Positions 9,538 to 21,134 of a stretch of 64,000 nucleotides of DNA are shown piece after piece; position 1 is the stretch's first letter; each line of letters starts with the position of its first letter. The position numbers and the translations under genes were made by a program. The notes beneath the pieces are model-generated. The model was given only the letters and a program-made list of their open reading frames with translations, ran no database searches and had not been told where the DNA came from. Source of the DNA: Diplosphaera chodatii (lineage: Eukaryota > Chlorophyta > Trebouxiophyceae > Prasiolales > Stichococcaceae); the NCBI GenBank assembly GCA_032358165.1, contig JAALGY010000017.1, positions 1,736,001 through 1,800,000 of the forward strand, in the 5' to 3' direction.

Positions 9538-10329
9538 TGACATTGACATTGATTACATACTGGTGGTGGGCCATTTTGGCCTAGCCACAGGCTCTGGCGG
9601 AATAACCCAGAGCAACATGCACAAGGGTTTACCCGCGGGTGCCGTGGCACGTGGACAGACGGACGTTTCGGCATCTCTAGAGTGATAGACCCGCAGCGGT
9701 GCGACTTCGCCGCGAGTGCGTGGCATTGCTGCCGCCGCCGCTAGGTCCCCGCACTTGTACGACCATTAGGTAGCCTTCCTCATCGGGACTATTGCCTTTC
9801 GCTGGTCTCATGGGCCCTGCATTCCTTGTGGTTTCAGTGTCCTCCATCGACATGTTTCGAACATGACGTTTTGATGACATACTCAGCCGCCCTCACGTTC
9901 ACACGTGAGACGCCGCATTGTGCCGCAGAGCCTTGTTCTTGAGCTTGGTTCTGGTCTGGACGCCCTTTGTAAAAAACAAACAAACAAACAAACAAACAAA
10001 CAACATGCACAACGAGTCGTGGCCGAAACCGTTCACTCCCCGCTGACAGAATGGTTCCACTCAATCCCGGTTGGATGTACACCCCTCCAACTCTGCACAA
10101 TGATCATGACAAACCCGCAAAAAGGCTGCCAGCTGCCCGGCATCCTGCTGCATAAAGTCCGCCACTGAGGTGATGTCGCTGTCCTGAAACAGCTCAGAAT
10201 GCTGCACCCTCTGATCTACTAGAGCTGGACACCCCCAGACCATGTGCGCCTCATCATCCACCACGCCGCAGCTACACCGCTGACACAGCCGCTCTGCCCG
10301 CGGCAGACGCTGCCACCTCCCTGTCTCCT
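9538..10329 (-). mobile_element. LINE-A copy A9, 5' truncated, inside the S98 satellite
   Basis: On the minus strand: ORF2 C-terminus from about GRWQRLPRAERLCQRC, 3' UTR and tail. TSD GATGGT. It is itself interrupted by an (AAAC)n-tailed LINE-D copy at 9,625-10,001. Confidence 0.87.
9625..10001 (+). mobile_element. LINE-D 3' end, (AAAC)n-tailed, inside LINE-A
   Basis: 5'-truncated copy of the ~640-bp 3' body of LINE-C/D ending in TTTGTAA followed by (AAAC)n. It is flanked by the 11-bp duplication AACATGCACAA (9,614-9,624 and 10,002-10,012). Tail, TSD and variable 5' end are the marks of target-primed reverse transcription. Confidence 0.9.
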
Positions 10330-10993
10330 GATGGTGGTGAAGACGGCAGGCTGGTGTCGACGGCGGCGGCGGGCGGCGGGCAGCACTCAGATCAGGGTGC
10401 AGCAGGTGGCAGGCTGAGGGTGGTGTGGACGGTGGTGAAGACGGCAGGCTGGTGTTGGCGGCGGCGGCAGGCGGTGGGCAGCACTCAGACCAGGGTGCAA
10501 CAGGTGGCAGGCTGAGGGCGGTGTGGATGGTGGTGACAACGGCAGGCTGATGATGGCGGCGGCGGCGGGCGGCGGGCAGCACTCAGATCAGGGTGCAGCA
10601 GGTGGCAGGCTGAGGGTGGTGTGGATGGTGGTGAAGGCGGCAGGCTGGTGTTGGCGGCGGCGGCGGGCGGCGGGCAGCACTTAGATCAGGGTGCAGCAGG
10701 TGGCAGGCTGAGGGTGGTGCGGATGGTGGTGAGGATGGCAGGCTGGTGTTGGCGGCGGCGGCAGGCGGCGGGCAGCACTCAGATCAGGGTGCAGCAGGTG
10801 GCAGGCTGAGGGTGGTGTGGCTGGTGGTGAAGGCGGCAGGCTGGTGTTGGCGGCGGTGGCAGGCGGCGGGCAGCACTTAGATCAGGGTGCAGCAGGTGGC
10901 AGGCTGAGGGTGGTGCGGATGGTGGTGAGGATGGCAGGCTGGTGTTGGCGGCGGTGGCAGGCGGCGGGCGGCACTCAGGCGAGGGTGCAGCAG
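10330..10993. repeat. S98 satellite, right block (exact 98-bp period)
   Basis: GGGTGCAGCAGGTGG-like cores fall at 10,395, 10,493, 10,591, 10,689, 10,787, 10,885 and 10,983, each exactly 98 bp apart with no length drift. Units differ by scattered substitutions. The last unit runs into LINE-A at 10,994. Confidence 0.93.
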
Positions 10994-12473
10994 ATGGTAG
11001 TTGTCACCGTTGACAGGGCCCCTGACTCCCAGCCACTCACGCACTTTGCGCAAGTCGCTGCCATTCACAGCATCGAATGTGCGGCGCTGCAGGTGTGCAC
11101 TGACAACCGAAGTGTCAATGCGCTGCGGCACGCCGTCAACGATGGGTGACATGAAGTGCAGGAACGAGCACACCTGGGCAGCCCAGCATGCTGAGCTGGT
11201 CTTGCTGCGCCCCGGCCGGGTGGCCAGAGCACAGTTCTCCAGGAATGCCTGCTTGGTGAGGCGTGTGTCCGGCATCGCGACCAGCCGATTCCAGAACCGG
11301 CAGATGGCCAGCGTTGCCGTGTGTGCCACCGGGAATCGCCCAAGCTCCCCCAACACCGCCACGTTGGGAGTGCCTGTGCGCACACCAAGAACAGACCGAA
11401 GAAACTTCCGATGGACAAGCTCACAAGTGTCCATGCCACTACCGCACAACGCCCCCGGTCCCCATGTTTCGACACCATAAAGCATAACAGGACGTACTAG
11501 TGCATCGAACAAGTGCAGCTGCAGTGCTGGGTCATGCAAGCTGAGGTCATGGCAACGATGCTGCAATGCAAGTGCGGCGCGCTGGGCGGAGGCCGCTCTG
11601 CCGATGCCAGCGGCAGCAAAAGAACTACGACTAGAGATGTCAACCCCCAAATAGGTAAACGAGTCCAGCACTTCGATGGGAGCATGCATGTAGGTGAGAA
11701 CCGGTGGTGCCGCAGCCTGGGCTGCGTACACCACGACCTTAGTCTTCTTCACGTTGACGGTGAGGCGCCAGCGTTTGCAGTACGACTCCAGCAGGTCGAG
11801 CTGCGCCTGCAGGCCGCGTACGGATGTGGACACCAGGTCCAGATCATCTGCATAGAAGAGGGCAGGTGCCTGCACACCACACAGGGTGGGCAGGTCCAGG
11901 TCCGCGCCGGCGGCCTCCAGCTCCGCTTGGAGATCGTCAATGTAAATCCCAAAAAGGGTTGGAGATAGTGGACATCCCTGCTTAACCCCCAGAGTGCTCT
12001 GAAATGTGTCGGACATTCCCCCCTCAAACTGCAATGCCATGGGCACATCAGCATACAGTGCCTGCACGCCCCTCAGAAACTCCCCATGCACCCCAATCCG
12101 CTGCAGCTTCTCCCAAAGCAAATCATGAGGTACAGTGTCGTATGCTTTCTTGAAATCGACAGAGCAAGAGTACAGAGGCTGCTTATCTGCCTTGGCCTTC
12201 TCGATGAGGGTGCGAACGACGAAGGTCTGATCGGTGGTGCGGTGGTCCTTGCGGAAGCCCGCCTGTCCGCGTGCGCGCAGCTGGTGCTGCTCGGTCCACC
12301 TCATAAGCTTTTCGTTAAGCATGCAGGCATACAGCTTTGCCAATAAAGAGCCAACAGCAATGCCACGGTAATAACCCGGATCGGATGTGTCGCCCCCCTT
12401 GTGAATCGGCGTGATGCCGCACAGAGCCCAGCCCCTTGGCAACGCTGCCACCCTTTGACAACCCGGCCCTGCA
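10994..12473 (-). pseudogene. LINE-A ORF2 internal fragment A10, fused to S98
   Basis: The minus-strand frame covers RT from CQRVAALPRG through YADD to RGPVNGDNY, then switches without a break into S98 sequence, so the zinc knuckle, 3' UTR and tail are missing. The same LINE-A/S98 switch point occurs on the plus strand at 32,449. At its 5' end (12,473) it meets LINE-D head to head. Confidence 0.85.
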
Positions 12474-12660
12474 TTCCCTTGCGGTTTCAGTGTCCTCCAT
12501 CTGCACGATTCGACACTTGTTGTGTGACATGTCATTCTTTCGCCGCCCTCACGTTCACACGTGAGACGCCGCATTGTGCCGCAGAGCCTTGTTCTTGAGC
12601 TTGGTTCTGGTCTGGACGCCCTTTGTAAAAAACAAACAAACAAACAAACAAACAAGCAAC
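12474..12660 (+). mobile_element. LINE-D 3' end, truncated
   Basis: Starts at GGCCCTGCATTCCC of the LINE-D body and ends TTTGTAA then (AAAC)n. The middle (about 12,505-12,545) is diverged from other copies. A ~18-bp LINE-B scrap (CCCCCCACCTCCGCAAC) follows. Confidence 0.75.
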
Positions 12661-12678
12661 ACCCCCCACCTCCGCAAC

Positions 12679-13988
12679 TTCACCTTCACTTTCGGTCCCA
12701 TCCTGGACTCCCACCGCCGCTCACCCTCACCTACACCCTCGCACCTCACCTACCAGCACCCGCCTTCGTCCTCACCTTCACTTTCAGTCCCATCCTGGAC
12801 TCCCACCGCCGCTCACCTTCACCTACACCCTCACACCTCACCTATCAGCACCCGCTATCCATTACCGCTATCCATTCATTGGACACCGTTCAGGGACCGG
12901 GTTCGATCCCTGGCGGTGGCGGAAGTTTCGGGTCTAGTTCCGTGTGGGACCAACCCACCCCACCCTATGCAAGTGGTTGCTTCGGCAATCTGCCCTCCAT
13001 GGTTTGTGTATATAAGTCGTTGAAAAACGCAATACACAAACAGCCTTCCGGTCAAAGGTCCTTTTCCATCGCTATTTGCACTTCCCTTACCGCTATCCAT
13101 TCACCCGCCTTCGTCCTCACCTTCACTTTCGGTCCCATCCTGGACTCCCACCGCCGCTCACCCTCACCTACACCCTCACACCTCACCTGTCAGCACCCGC
13201 AGTCGCCTTCACCTTCACTTTCGGTCCCATCCTGGACTCCCACCGCCGCTCACCCTCACCTATACGCCCGTACCTCATCTGCCCAGTCGGCACTGGGCCA
13301 AGATCAAGAACAAGAGCAAGAGCAAGACCAAGACCTTAGTAGCATGGCAACACCTAGCAGCGGCCACCCGCGGAGCCCGCGCGGATGGGAGCACCTGCCT
13401 CAGAAGACCCTGGTGCCCGGTGTTGTGCATATCGGACAGCTTGCGGCGTCAGCCGCCAGCCCTCTGTTGTTTGCCAGCGCCAGCCCTCAGTCCCTTTGGG
13501 TTTGGTTGCTTTCACCAGCATGCAGGGCGCCTCGCGGCGTATCCGGTCCCAGCGGGCCCAGAGCTCGGCGTACTTGTACGCAACCGGTCCCTGCATGTCT
13601 GCGCGGGGTTTTCTGGGTTTGCCCGCGGGTGCCGTGGCACGTGGACAGACAGACGTTACGACATTTCTAGGATGATAGGCCCGCAGCGGTGCGACTCAGC
13701 CGCGTGTGCGTGGCATTGCTGCCGCCGCCGCTAGGTCCCCGCACTTGTACGACCATTAGGTAGCCTTCCTCATCGGGACTATTGCCTTGCGCTGGTCTCA
13801 TGGGCCCTGCATTCCCTTGTGGTTTCAGTGTCCTCCATTGACATATTTCGAACATGACGTTTTGATGACATACTCAGCCGCCCTCACGTTCACACGTGAG
13901 AAGCCGCATTGTGCCGCAGAGCCTCGTTCTTGAGCTTGGTTCTGGTCTGGACGCCCTTTGTAAAAAACAAACAAACAAACAAACAAAA
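12679..13988 (+). mobile_element. LINE-D copy with S92 minisatellite and (AAAC)n tail
   Basis: Order: S92 units (interrupted by element E), a linker with AGAACAAGAGCAAGAGC-like runs (about 13,300-13,343), the ~640-bp 3' body, and the tail at about 13,962-13,988. Flanked by the 11-bp TSD ACCTCCGCAAC (12,668-12,678 and 13,989-13,999), which is LINE-B ORF1 sequence. The target was therefore the LINE-B copy continuing at 13,989. Confidence 0.87.
12856..13101 (+). mobile_element. Element E insertion in the S92 minisatellite
   Basis: 246 bp flanked by CACCCGC (12,849-12,855 and 13,102-13,108). It has GGTTCGATCCC near the left end and TATATAAG in the right half. Copies of CCGCTATCCATT are present at both ends, twice at the left. 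Confidence 0.8.
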
Positions 13989-15084
13989 ACCTCCGCAACC
14001 GCCGTCGCCACCGCCACCAGCTGCCGCCACCACACCGGCACCCGACGTCGCCAGCAGGCGAGCTCCCTCTCGGGCCACCGAGACGCCCGCCACCGCCCCC
14101 TCTGACGATGGTGCTTCACCCATGAGCGACACGGAGGCTCCTCCGGGCGACGATGGCGGCGCCCACGGTGCTGACCACCCCATGCTCGACAGCGACGGCA
14201 CTGACACAGCATCAGTAGCCGACGACCAGCCACCTCCCCCAGCACAACGGCGTCGCACAGGCGACCTCTTGGGCCCCATGGGCCCCATGGGCCCCGCCGC
14301 TGCGGACGCTGACCCTCCCATTCAGGTGCTTCCCCAGTTGACCCCAACTCCAGCGACAGACGCTCGCTGGCGTCGCCGCCATGGAGACTGACCTTGCCAC
14401 TCTGGACGGCTCCGCCCGAGCTGCACGACAGGTGTCCAGCTATGCGGCTGTCCACAGCCGCCTGAGGGCCCCCACCGCGGCCTCTACCCTCGGCCGCATT
14501 GGCGCAAGCCCCACTGGGCTTGGCTTCACGGGCGTCTCCACTCGTGCCCGCAGCCGTACAGCGGCACCTCCGCTGCTAGCACCGCCGTCCGGCGGTCCAG
14601 CCGCACCGGCCCCCACCACCCGGCACTCAGAGATGGTGCCTGATCCCATCCCCGAGGGCTTCGTCTCCCACCTGGTCGATCTGGCTCCGGCGCTCTCGCC
14701 ACAGGCGGCTGCCGCCGCCCTGCAGGAGGTCCGCCAATCAGAGCCGGTGCTCTTGAACACCTGGACCGGTGATGGACATGCCATCCCTGGCGCGCTGCTG
14801 CCATCACTCGACCGCATCCTTCGTCGCCACGACGACAGCTGCCCACCGGCCGGCCACTGGGTCCCCCACACAGACGTCGACGTGGCCATCGCCTCGATGC
14901 CTGACAGCTGTGTCATGGAAGCGGGCCACTTGACCCTGTTGTCGGAGGTATTGCACATGGACGGCACAGACGCTCACGCCCCTCTCGACCACATCCTCAC
15001 CGAGTGGGCCTCCTCCCTGCCAGCATCCGACCTCGCCCGACACCGCTCACACGGCGTCCCCTTGACGCCCGTCGCCATCCATCT
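13989..15084 (+). pseudogene. LINE-B piece B5: ORF1 middle and C-terminal part
   Basis: Plus-strand LINE-B: Pro-rich segment, the GPMGPMGP repeat, then a frame starting METDLATLDGSARAARQVSS and running to HGVPLTP. It is cut at CCATCT, which is duplicated at 22,108-22,113 where the rest of the same LINE-B resumes. A 4-bp difference from B1 near 14,365 shifts the frame before METD, so which copy is intact is unclear. Confidence 0.72.
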
Positions 15085-15128
15085 GTGTCAGCGGTGCTAT
15101 AGGAGCCCTGCGCGGAGGCAAAGCAACG

Positions 15129-16771
15129 GTGGGCCTGCTCAAATTGGATGCTTTATTTGTTGCAGCGGCGCAGCTTGCACCTTGTCTTGCATGTGTTTTC
15201 AACGCTTGTCAAAGGGTGGCAGCGTTGCCAAGGGGCTGGGCTCTGTGCGGCATCACGCCGATTCACAAGGGGGGCGACACATCCGATCCGGGTAATTACC
15301 GTGGCATTGCTGTTGGCTCTTTATTGGCAAAGCTGTATGCTTGCATGCTTAACGAAAAGCTTATGAGGTGGACCGAGCAGCACCAGCTGCGCGCACGCGG
15401 ACAGGCGGGCTTCCGCAAGGACCACCGCACCACCGATCAGACCTTCGTCGTTCGCACCCTCATCGAGAAGGCCAAGGCAGATAAGCAGCCTCTGTACTCT
15501 TGCTTTGTCGATTTCAAGAAAGCATACGACACTGTACCTCGTGATTTGCTTTGGGAGAAGCTGCAGCGGATTGGGGTGCATGGGGAGTTTCTGAGGGGCG
15601 TGCAGGCACTGTATGCTGATGTGCCCATGGCATTGCAGTTTGAGCGGGGAATGTCCGACACATTTCAGAGCACTCTGGGGGTTAAGCAGGGATGTCCACT
15701 ATCTCCAACCCTTTTTGGGATTTACATTGACGATTTCCAAGCGGAGCTGGAGGCCGCCGGCGCGAACCTGGACCTGCCCACCCTGTGTGGTGTGCAGGCA
15801 CCTGCCCTCTTCTATGCAGATGATCTGGACCTGGTATCCACATCCGTACGCGGCCTGCAGGCGCAGCTCGACCTGCTGGAGTCGTACTGCAAACGCTGGC
15901 GCCTCACCGTCAACGTGAAGAAGACTAAGGTCGTGGTGTACGCAGCCCAGGCTGCGGCACCACCGGTTCTCACCTACATGCGTGCTCCCATCGAAGTGCT
16001 GGACTCGTTTACCTATTTGGGGGTTGACATCTCTAGTCGTAGTTCTTTTGCTGCCGCTAGCATCGGCAGAGCGGCCTCCGCCCAGCGCGCCGCACTTGCA
16101 TTGCAGCATCGTTGCCATGACCTGAGCTTGCATGACCCAGCACTGCAGCTGCACTTGTTCGATGCACTAGTACGTCCTGTTATGCTTTATGGTGTCGAAA
16201 CATGGGGTCCTGGGGCATTGTGCGGTAGTGGCATGGACACTTGTGAGCTTGTCCATCGGAAGTTTCTTCGGTCTGTTCTTGGTGTGCGCACAGGCACTCC
16301 CAACGTGGCGGTGTTGGGGGAGCTTGGGCGGTTTCCGGTGGCACACACGGCAACGCTGGCCATCTGCCGGTTCTGGAATCGGCTGGTCGCGATGCCGGAC
16401 ACACGCCTCACCAAGCAGGCATTCCTGGAGAACTGTGCTCTGGCCACCCGGCCGGGGCGCAGCAAGACCAGCTCAGCATGCTGGGCTGCCCAGGTGTGCT
16501 CGTTCCTGCACTTCATGTCACCCATCGTTGACGGCGTGCCGCAGCGCATTGACACTTCGGTTGTCAGTGCACACCTGCAGCGCCGCACATTCGATGCTGT
16601 GAATGGCAGCGACTTGCGCAAAGTGCGTGAGTGGCTGGGAGTCAGGGGCCTTGTGAACGGTGACAACTACCAGCTGGCCGGCTACTTGCAGGCAGTCGCC
16701 TCCAAGACCGGTCGTCGGCGGTTAGCACAGTTTCGGATGGGCAGTCACATGCTGGGGGTGGAGACAGGGAG
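15129..16771 (+). pseudogene. LINE-A ORF2 RT fragment (A5)
   Basis: Open for about 548 codons with FVDFKKAYD, GVKQGCPLSPTLF and YADDLDL. It lacks the endonuclease because of 5' truncation and is disrupted by element E at GGGAG. It belongs to the KTSSACW/VVSAHLQ sequence subfamily, unlike A6 and A18. Confidence 0.85.
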
Positions 16772-17004
16772 TGGAAAGCGGTAAGGGAAGTTGCAAATAG
16801 CGATGGAAAAGAGAACCTTTGACCGGAAGGCTGTTTGTGTATTGCGTTTTTCAACGACTTATATACACAAACAATGGAGGGCAGATTGCCGAGGCAACCA
16901 CTTGCATAGGGTGGGGTGGGTTGGTCCCGCACGGAACTAGGCCCGAAACTTCCGCCACCGTCAGGGATCGAACCGAGTCCCTCACGATGTCCAATGAATG
17001 GAAA
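16772..17004 (-). mobile_element. Element E insertion in LINE-A ORF2 (A5)
   Basis: 233 bp with TSD GGGAG (16,767-16,771 and 17,005-17,009). Both ends carry the variant TTTCCA (minus sense), where other E copies carry TATCCA at both ends, so the two termini vary together. Confidence 0.82.
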
Positions 17005-17615
17005 GGGAGGTGGCAGCGTCTGCCGCGGGCAGAGCGGCTGTGTCAGCGGTGTATGGAATGGATAGCGGTAAGGGAAGTGCAAATAGCGATGGAAAAGGAC
17101 CTTTGACCGGAAGGCTGTTTGTGTATTGCGTTTTTCAACGACAGCATGTCACTGTCATGCGTGTCAGCAAGCAGAAGACCGGCCTGGCTGTTGTCAGCAT
17201 CGATGATGCTGTGTTTGTGCGCAGGATGTGCAGCGCGAAAGCGCGCCTTCCCCGCACTTGCGGAGTGTCTATCTTTGAGAGCGTGGCACCGCAGCGTCGT
17301 GACGCAGCGGCACAGCTGCGCAGGAGTCAACACCAGGCAGCCCAAGATGCAGCTCCAGTGGCGAATGCACGCCGCGCAGCCGCGGATGCTGTGCAATTTG
17401 CACAGCAGCACCTCGCGCCGCGCCGGCAGCGGCGGCCAAGCGCTCTTGGCCCTCACCCTGCTGCTGCTCCCCTTGGCATTGCATCACGCTTTGCTGTGCT
17501 GCCTGTTGAGCCCACTTCTCACACATCACCTGGTGGCCCCACACTGGCTGAGGGCACACAACCCTCTCCAGCAAAGGCGCCAGCCACACCCAAACCCACC
17601 TCCAACCATGTCTGC

Positions 17616-17645
17616 TAGGGGTGCTGGGGCCGGGCTGCGCCCGGC
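17616..17645 (+). promoter_or_regulatory. TAG plus downstream hairpin, candidate readthrough signal (A6)
   Basis: TAG, a 10-nt spacer, then GCCGGGC-TGC-GCCCGGC (7-bp perfect stem, 3-nt loop). Same spacing as in A3 and A18. A role in recoding is inference. Confidence 0.45.
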
Positions 17646-20600
17646 GCAATCCGGTCCCCTAACAGCGCCCTGTCTGTGCTGAGCCTGAACGTCCAGGGCT
17701 GGCTGTCCAGAGATGCATCTGCTCTTTCGCAGGTCATCAAGGCGGCTGACTTCGATGTACTGGCATTCAGCGAGACGTGGGCGCGTGAGGGGAGCGATGC
17801 GCCGGAGCTGGACGGCTTCACGTCCGTCCTGCACCTGCCGCGCAGCCGGCGTCAGCAGCGTGGCGGCGCACGTGGCGGCATCGCTGTCTACGTCGCCGAC
17901 AAGCTGGCACCAATGGTAACACACTTATCGACTGGACCCCAGAACTGCTACGCTGTTTTGAGGTTTGACAAAGCCATTGGCCAGGAGGAGGATGCGTACA
18001 TGTTCGCATGTTACATTCCACCAGAGGGCAGCCCATCATTTGATGGCAAAGGCCCTGCGGTCTGGGAGGCGTTACGTGAGGAGGTGAGCGCCACCTGCCG
18101 CATGGGGCATGTGTTTGTTGTTGGAGACCTGAACGCACGCACCAGCACCTGCCCGGACTTTCCGGGATCTGTCGATCACCCTGTCACAGAAGAGTTCCTG
18201 CCCTCCACTGCCCCTCCTGTGCAGTCACAGCGGCACAGCCGCGACAGCAGGGAGCGGCCCAACAAGTGGGGCAGGGCTCTGCTTGACATGTGTGTTGAGA
18301 CATCCCTCAGGATTGCTAACGGTCGTGTCCCAGGAGATGAGGGGGGACAAGTCACTTTTGTCAGCCACAGTCAGGTGGGCAGCAGCCTGATCGACTATGT
18401 GCTTGCAAGTGCTGATGCATTCCCGCTGATTCAATCCCTAACAGTACTCCCTGCTCCCGAGTCGGACCACGCAGCCCTGCACTTGCTCATCAAGAGGACC
18501 ACCGCCGCCCAGCAGCCGCTCCCACGTCGCCAGCGCCGCCGCCATCAGCAGCAGCAACCGCAGCAGCCCACAACCCAGCAGCCCCTGCGCCTCAGCGCAG
18601 CGCAGCTGGGAGTGTGGCAGCAGCGCCTGCAGCAGCTTGATGCAGCAGCCCAACTGGTCGACATCGCAACGGCAGCTGACGCCGCCCAGGTACCTGATGA
18701 CATGCATGCTGTGGGCTTGCAGTTCGACCAGTTTATCGAGACCACGCAGGCTGAGGTGGCTGCAACAGCGCCGGCCGCCAAGGGGCGGGGGCGTGACCGC
18801 AACGCTGTGCCCCGCTGGTGGGACGCTGAACTGGCCCGCGGGCGCCGCGCAGCGCGGCAAGCCGCGCGTCGCGACCCGCAGTCAGCTGCTGCTCGCGCAC
18901 TGCGCCAGCAGTACCAGCACCTGCTACGCCGCACACAGCGCCAGTGGACCCGCAGTCAGGCTCTTTCTCTCACTGAAATGGCTCGCTCTACCGACTCCAA
19001 GAAGTTCTGGCAGAAGTTCAAACCTGCTAAGAAGCGGTCCTGTCCCATAGCAGATGATGTGATGCTCGAGTCCTTCCGTAAACTACTGGATGCCCCCACA
19101 CTTCCATCAAGCACTGCAGGTACCTCGGGTAGTGGGGCTGCGCCACCTTTTGCCGACGGGAGCGAGCTCAACTCGCCCTTCACAGCCGGCGCCGTGCAAG
19201 AGGCTATAGGAGCCCTGCGCGGAGGCAAAGCGACGGTGGGATTGCTCAAATTGGATGCTTTATCTGTTGCAGCGGCGCAGCTTGCACCCTGTCTTGCATG
19301 TATTTTTAACTCGTGTCAACGAGTTGCAGCGTTGCCAAGGAGCTGGGCATTGTGCGGCATCACGCCAATTCATAAGGGGGGCGACACATCTGATCCGGGT
19401 AATTACCGTGGCATTGCTGTTGGGTCTCTGCTGGCAAAACTATATGCTTGCATGCTTAACGAAAAGCTTATGAGGTGGACCGAGCAGCACCAGCTGCGCG
19501 CACGCGGACAGGCGGGCTTCCGCAAGGACCACCGCACCACCGATCAAACCTTCGTCGTTCGCACCCTCATCGAGAAGGCCAAGGCAGATAAGCAGCCTCT
19601 GTACTCTTGCTTTGTCGATTTCAAGAAGGCATACGATACTGTACCTCGTGATTTGCTTTGGGAGAAGCTGCAGCGGATTGGGGTGCATGGGGAGTTTCTG
19701 AGGGGGGTTCAGGCACTGTATGCTGATGTGCCAATGGCATTGCAGTTTGAGGGGGGAATGTCCGATACATTCCAGAGCACTTTGGGCGTTAAGCAGGGAT
19801 GTCCACTATCTCCAACCCTTTTCGGGATCTACATTGACGATTTCCAAGCGGAACTGGAGGCCGCCGGCGGGGACCTGGACCTGCCCACCCTGTGTGGTGT
19901 GCAGGCACCTGCCCTCTTCTATGCAGATGACCTGGACCTGGTGTCCACGTCCGTACGCGGCCTGCAGGCGCAGCTCGACCTGCTGGAGTCGTACTGCAAG
20001 CGCTGGCGCCTCACCGTCAACGTGAAGAAGACAAAGGTCGTGGTGTATGCAGCCCAGGCTGCTGCACCACCGGTTCTCACCTACATGCATGCTCCCATCG
20101 AAGTGCTGGACTCGTTTACCTATCTGGGGGTTGATATCTCTACTCGTAGTTCTTTTGCTGCCGCTAGCATCGGCAGAGCGGCCTCCGCCCAGCGCGCCGC
20201 ACTTGCATTGCAGCATCGTTGCCACGACCTGAGCCTGCATGACCCAGCATTGCAGCTGCATTTGTTTGATGCACTAGTACGTCCTGTTATGCTATATGGT
20301 GTCGAAACATGGGGACCTGGGGCGTTATGTGGTACTGGCATGGATACTTGTGAGCTTGTCCATCGGAAGTTCCTTCGGTCTGTTCTTGGCGTGCGCACAG
20401 GCACTCCCAACGTGGCGGTGTTGGGGGAGCTTGGGCGGTTCCCAGTGGCGCACACGGCAACGCTGGCCATCTGCCGGTTCTGGAACCGGCTGGTCGCAAT
20501 CCCGGACACCCGCCTCACCAAGCAGGCATTCCTGGAGAACTGTGCTCTGGCCACACGGCCGGGGCGCAGCACCAGCAGCTCAGCATGCTGGGCTGCCCAG

Positions 20601-21134
20601 GTGTGTTCGTTCCTGCACTTCATGTCACCCATCGTTGACGGCGTGCCGCAGCGCATTGACACATCTGTTGTCACTGCACACCTGCAGCGCCGCACCTTCG
20701 ATGCTGTGAATGGCAGCGACTTGCGCAAAGTGCGTGAGTGGCTGGGAGTCAGGGGCCCTGTGAACAGTGACAACTACCAGATGGCCGGCTACTTGCAGGC
20801 AGTCGCCTCCAAGACCGGTCGTCGGCGGTTAGCACAGTTTCGCATGGGCAGTCACATGCTGGGGGTGGAAACAGGGAGGTGGCAGCGGCTGCCGCGGGCA
20901 GAGCGGCTGTGTCAGCGGTGTAACTGCGGCGTGGTGGATGATGAGGCGCATATGGTCTGGGGGTGTCCAGCCCTAGTAGATCAGAGGGTGCAGCATTCGG
21001 AGCTGTTTGAGGACAGCAACATCACATCAGTGGCGGACTTTATGCAGCAGGATGCCGGGCAACTGGCAGCCTTTTTGCGGGGTTGTCATGATCAATGTGC
21101 AGAGTTGGAGGGGTGTGCATCCAACCGGGATTGA
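17619..21134 (+). CDS. LINE-A ORF2 protein, intact (A6)
   Basis: Same domain order as the A3 copy: endonuclease, RT (YADD), CCHC knuckle. The frame is continuous with ORF1 through TAG 17,616-17,618 and no AUG occurs before the endonuclease catalytic motifs, so the position given is the first codon after the stop. A GTG at 17,676 is an alternative nominal start with no special support. Confidence 0.88.
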   Translation, partial: GCWGRAAPGAIRSPNSALSVLSLNVQGWLSRDASALSQVIKAADFDVLAFSETWAREGSDAPELDGFTSVLHLPRSRRQQRGGARGGIAVYVADKLAPMVTHLSTGPQNCYAVLRFDKAIGQEEDAYMFACYIPPEGSPSFDGKGPAVWEALREEVSATCRMGHVFVVGDLNARTSTCPDFPGSVDHPVTEEFLPSTAPPVQSQRHSRDSRERPNKWGRALLDMCVETSLRIANGRVPGDEGGQVTFVSHSQVGSSLIDYVLASADAFPLIQSLTVLPAPESDHAALHLLIKRTTAAQQPLPRRQRRRHQQQQPQQPTTQQPLRLSAAQLGVWQQRLQQLDAAAQLVDIATAADAAQVPDDMHAVGLQFDQFIETTQAEVAATAPAAKGRGRDRNAVPRWWDAELARGRRAARQAARRDPQSAAARALRQQYQHLLRRTQRQWTRSQALSLTEMARSTDSKKFWQKFKPAKKRSCPIADDVMLESFRKLLDAPTLPSSTAGTSGSGAAPPFADGSELNSPFTAGAVQEAIGALRGGKATVGLLKLDALSVAAAQLAPCLACIFNSCQRVAALPRSWALCGITPIHKGGDTSDPGNYRGIAVGSLLAKLYACMLNEKLMRWTEQHQLRARGQAGFRKDHRTTDQTFVVRTLIEKAKADKQPLYSCFVDFKKAYDTVPRDLLWEKLQRIGVHGEFLRGVQALYADVPMALQFEGGMSDTFQSTLGVKQGCPLSPTLFGIYIDDFQAELEAAGGDLDLPTLCGVQAPALFYADDLDLVSTSVRGLQAQLDLLESYCKRWRLTVNVKKTKVVVYAAQAAAPPVLTYMHAPIEVLDSFTYLGVDISTRSSFAAASIGRAASAQRAALALQHRCHDLSLHDPALQLHLFDALVRPVMLYGVETWGPGALCGTGMDTCELVHRKFLRSVLGVRTGTPNVAVLGELGRFPVAHTATLAICRFWNRLVAIPDTRLTKQAFLENCALATRPGRSTSSSACWAAQVCSFLHFMSPIVDGVPQRIDTSVVTAHLQRRTFDAVNGSDLRKVREWLGVRGPVNSDNYQMAGYLQAVASKTGRRRLAQFRMGSHMLGVETGRWQRLPRAERLCQRCNCGVVDDEAHMVWGCPALVDQRVQHSELFEDSNITSVADFMQQDAGQLAAFLRGCHDQCAELEGCASNRD

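Noticed and set aside
12885..12915. Possible tRNA gene at the GGTTCGATCCC motif of element E
   Set aside because: Only a T-arm-like segment is present; no D arm, anticodon arm or closing acceptor stem could be drawn.
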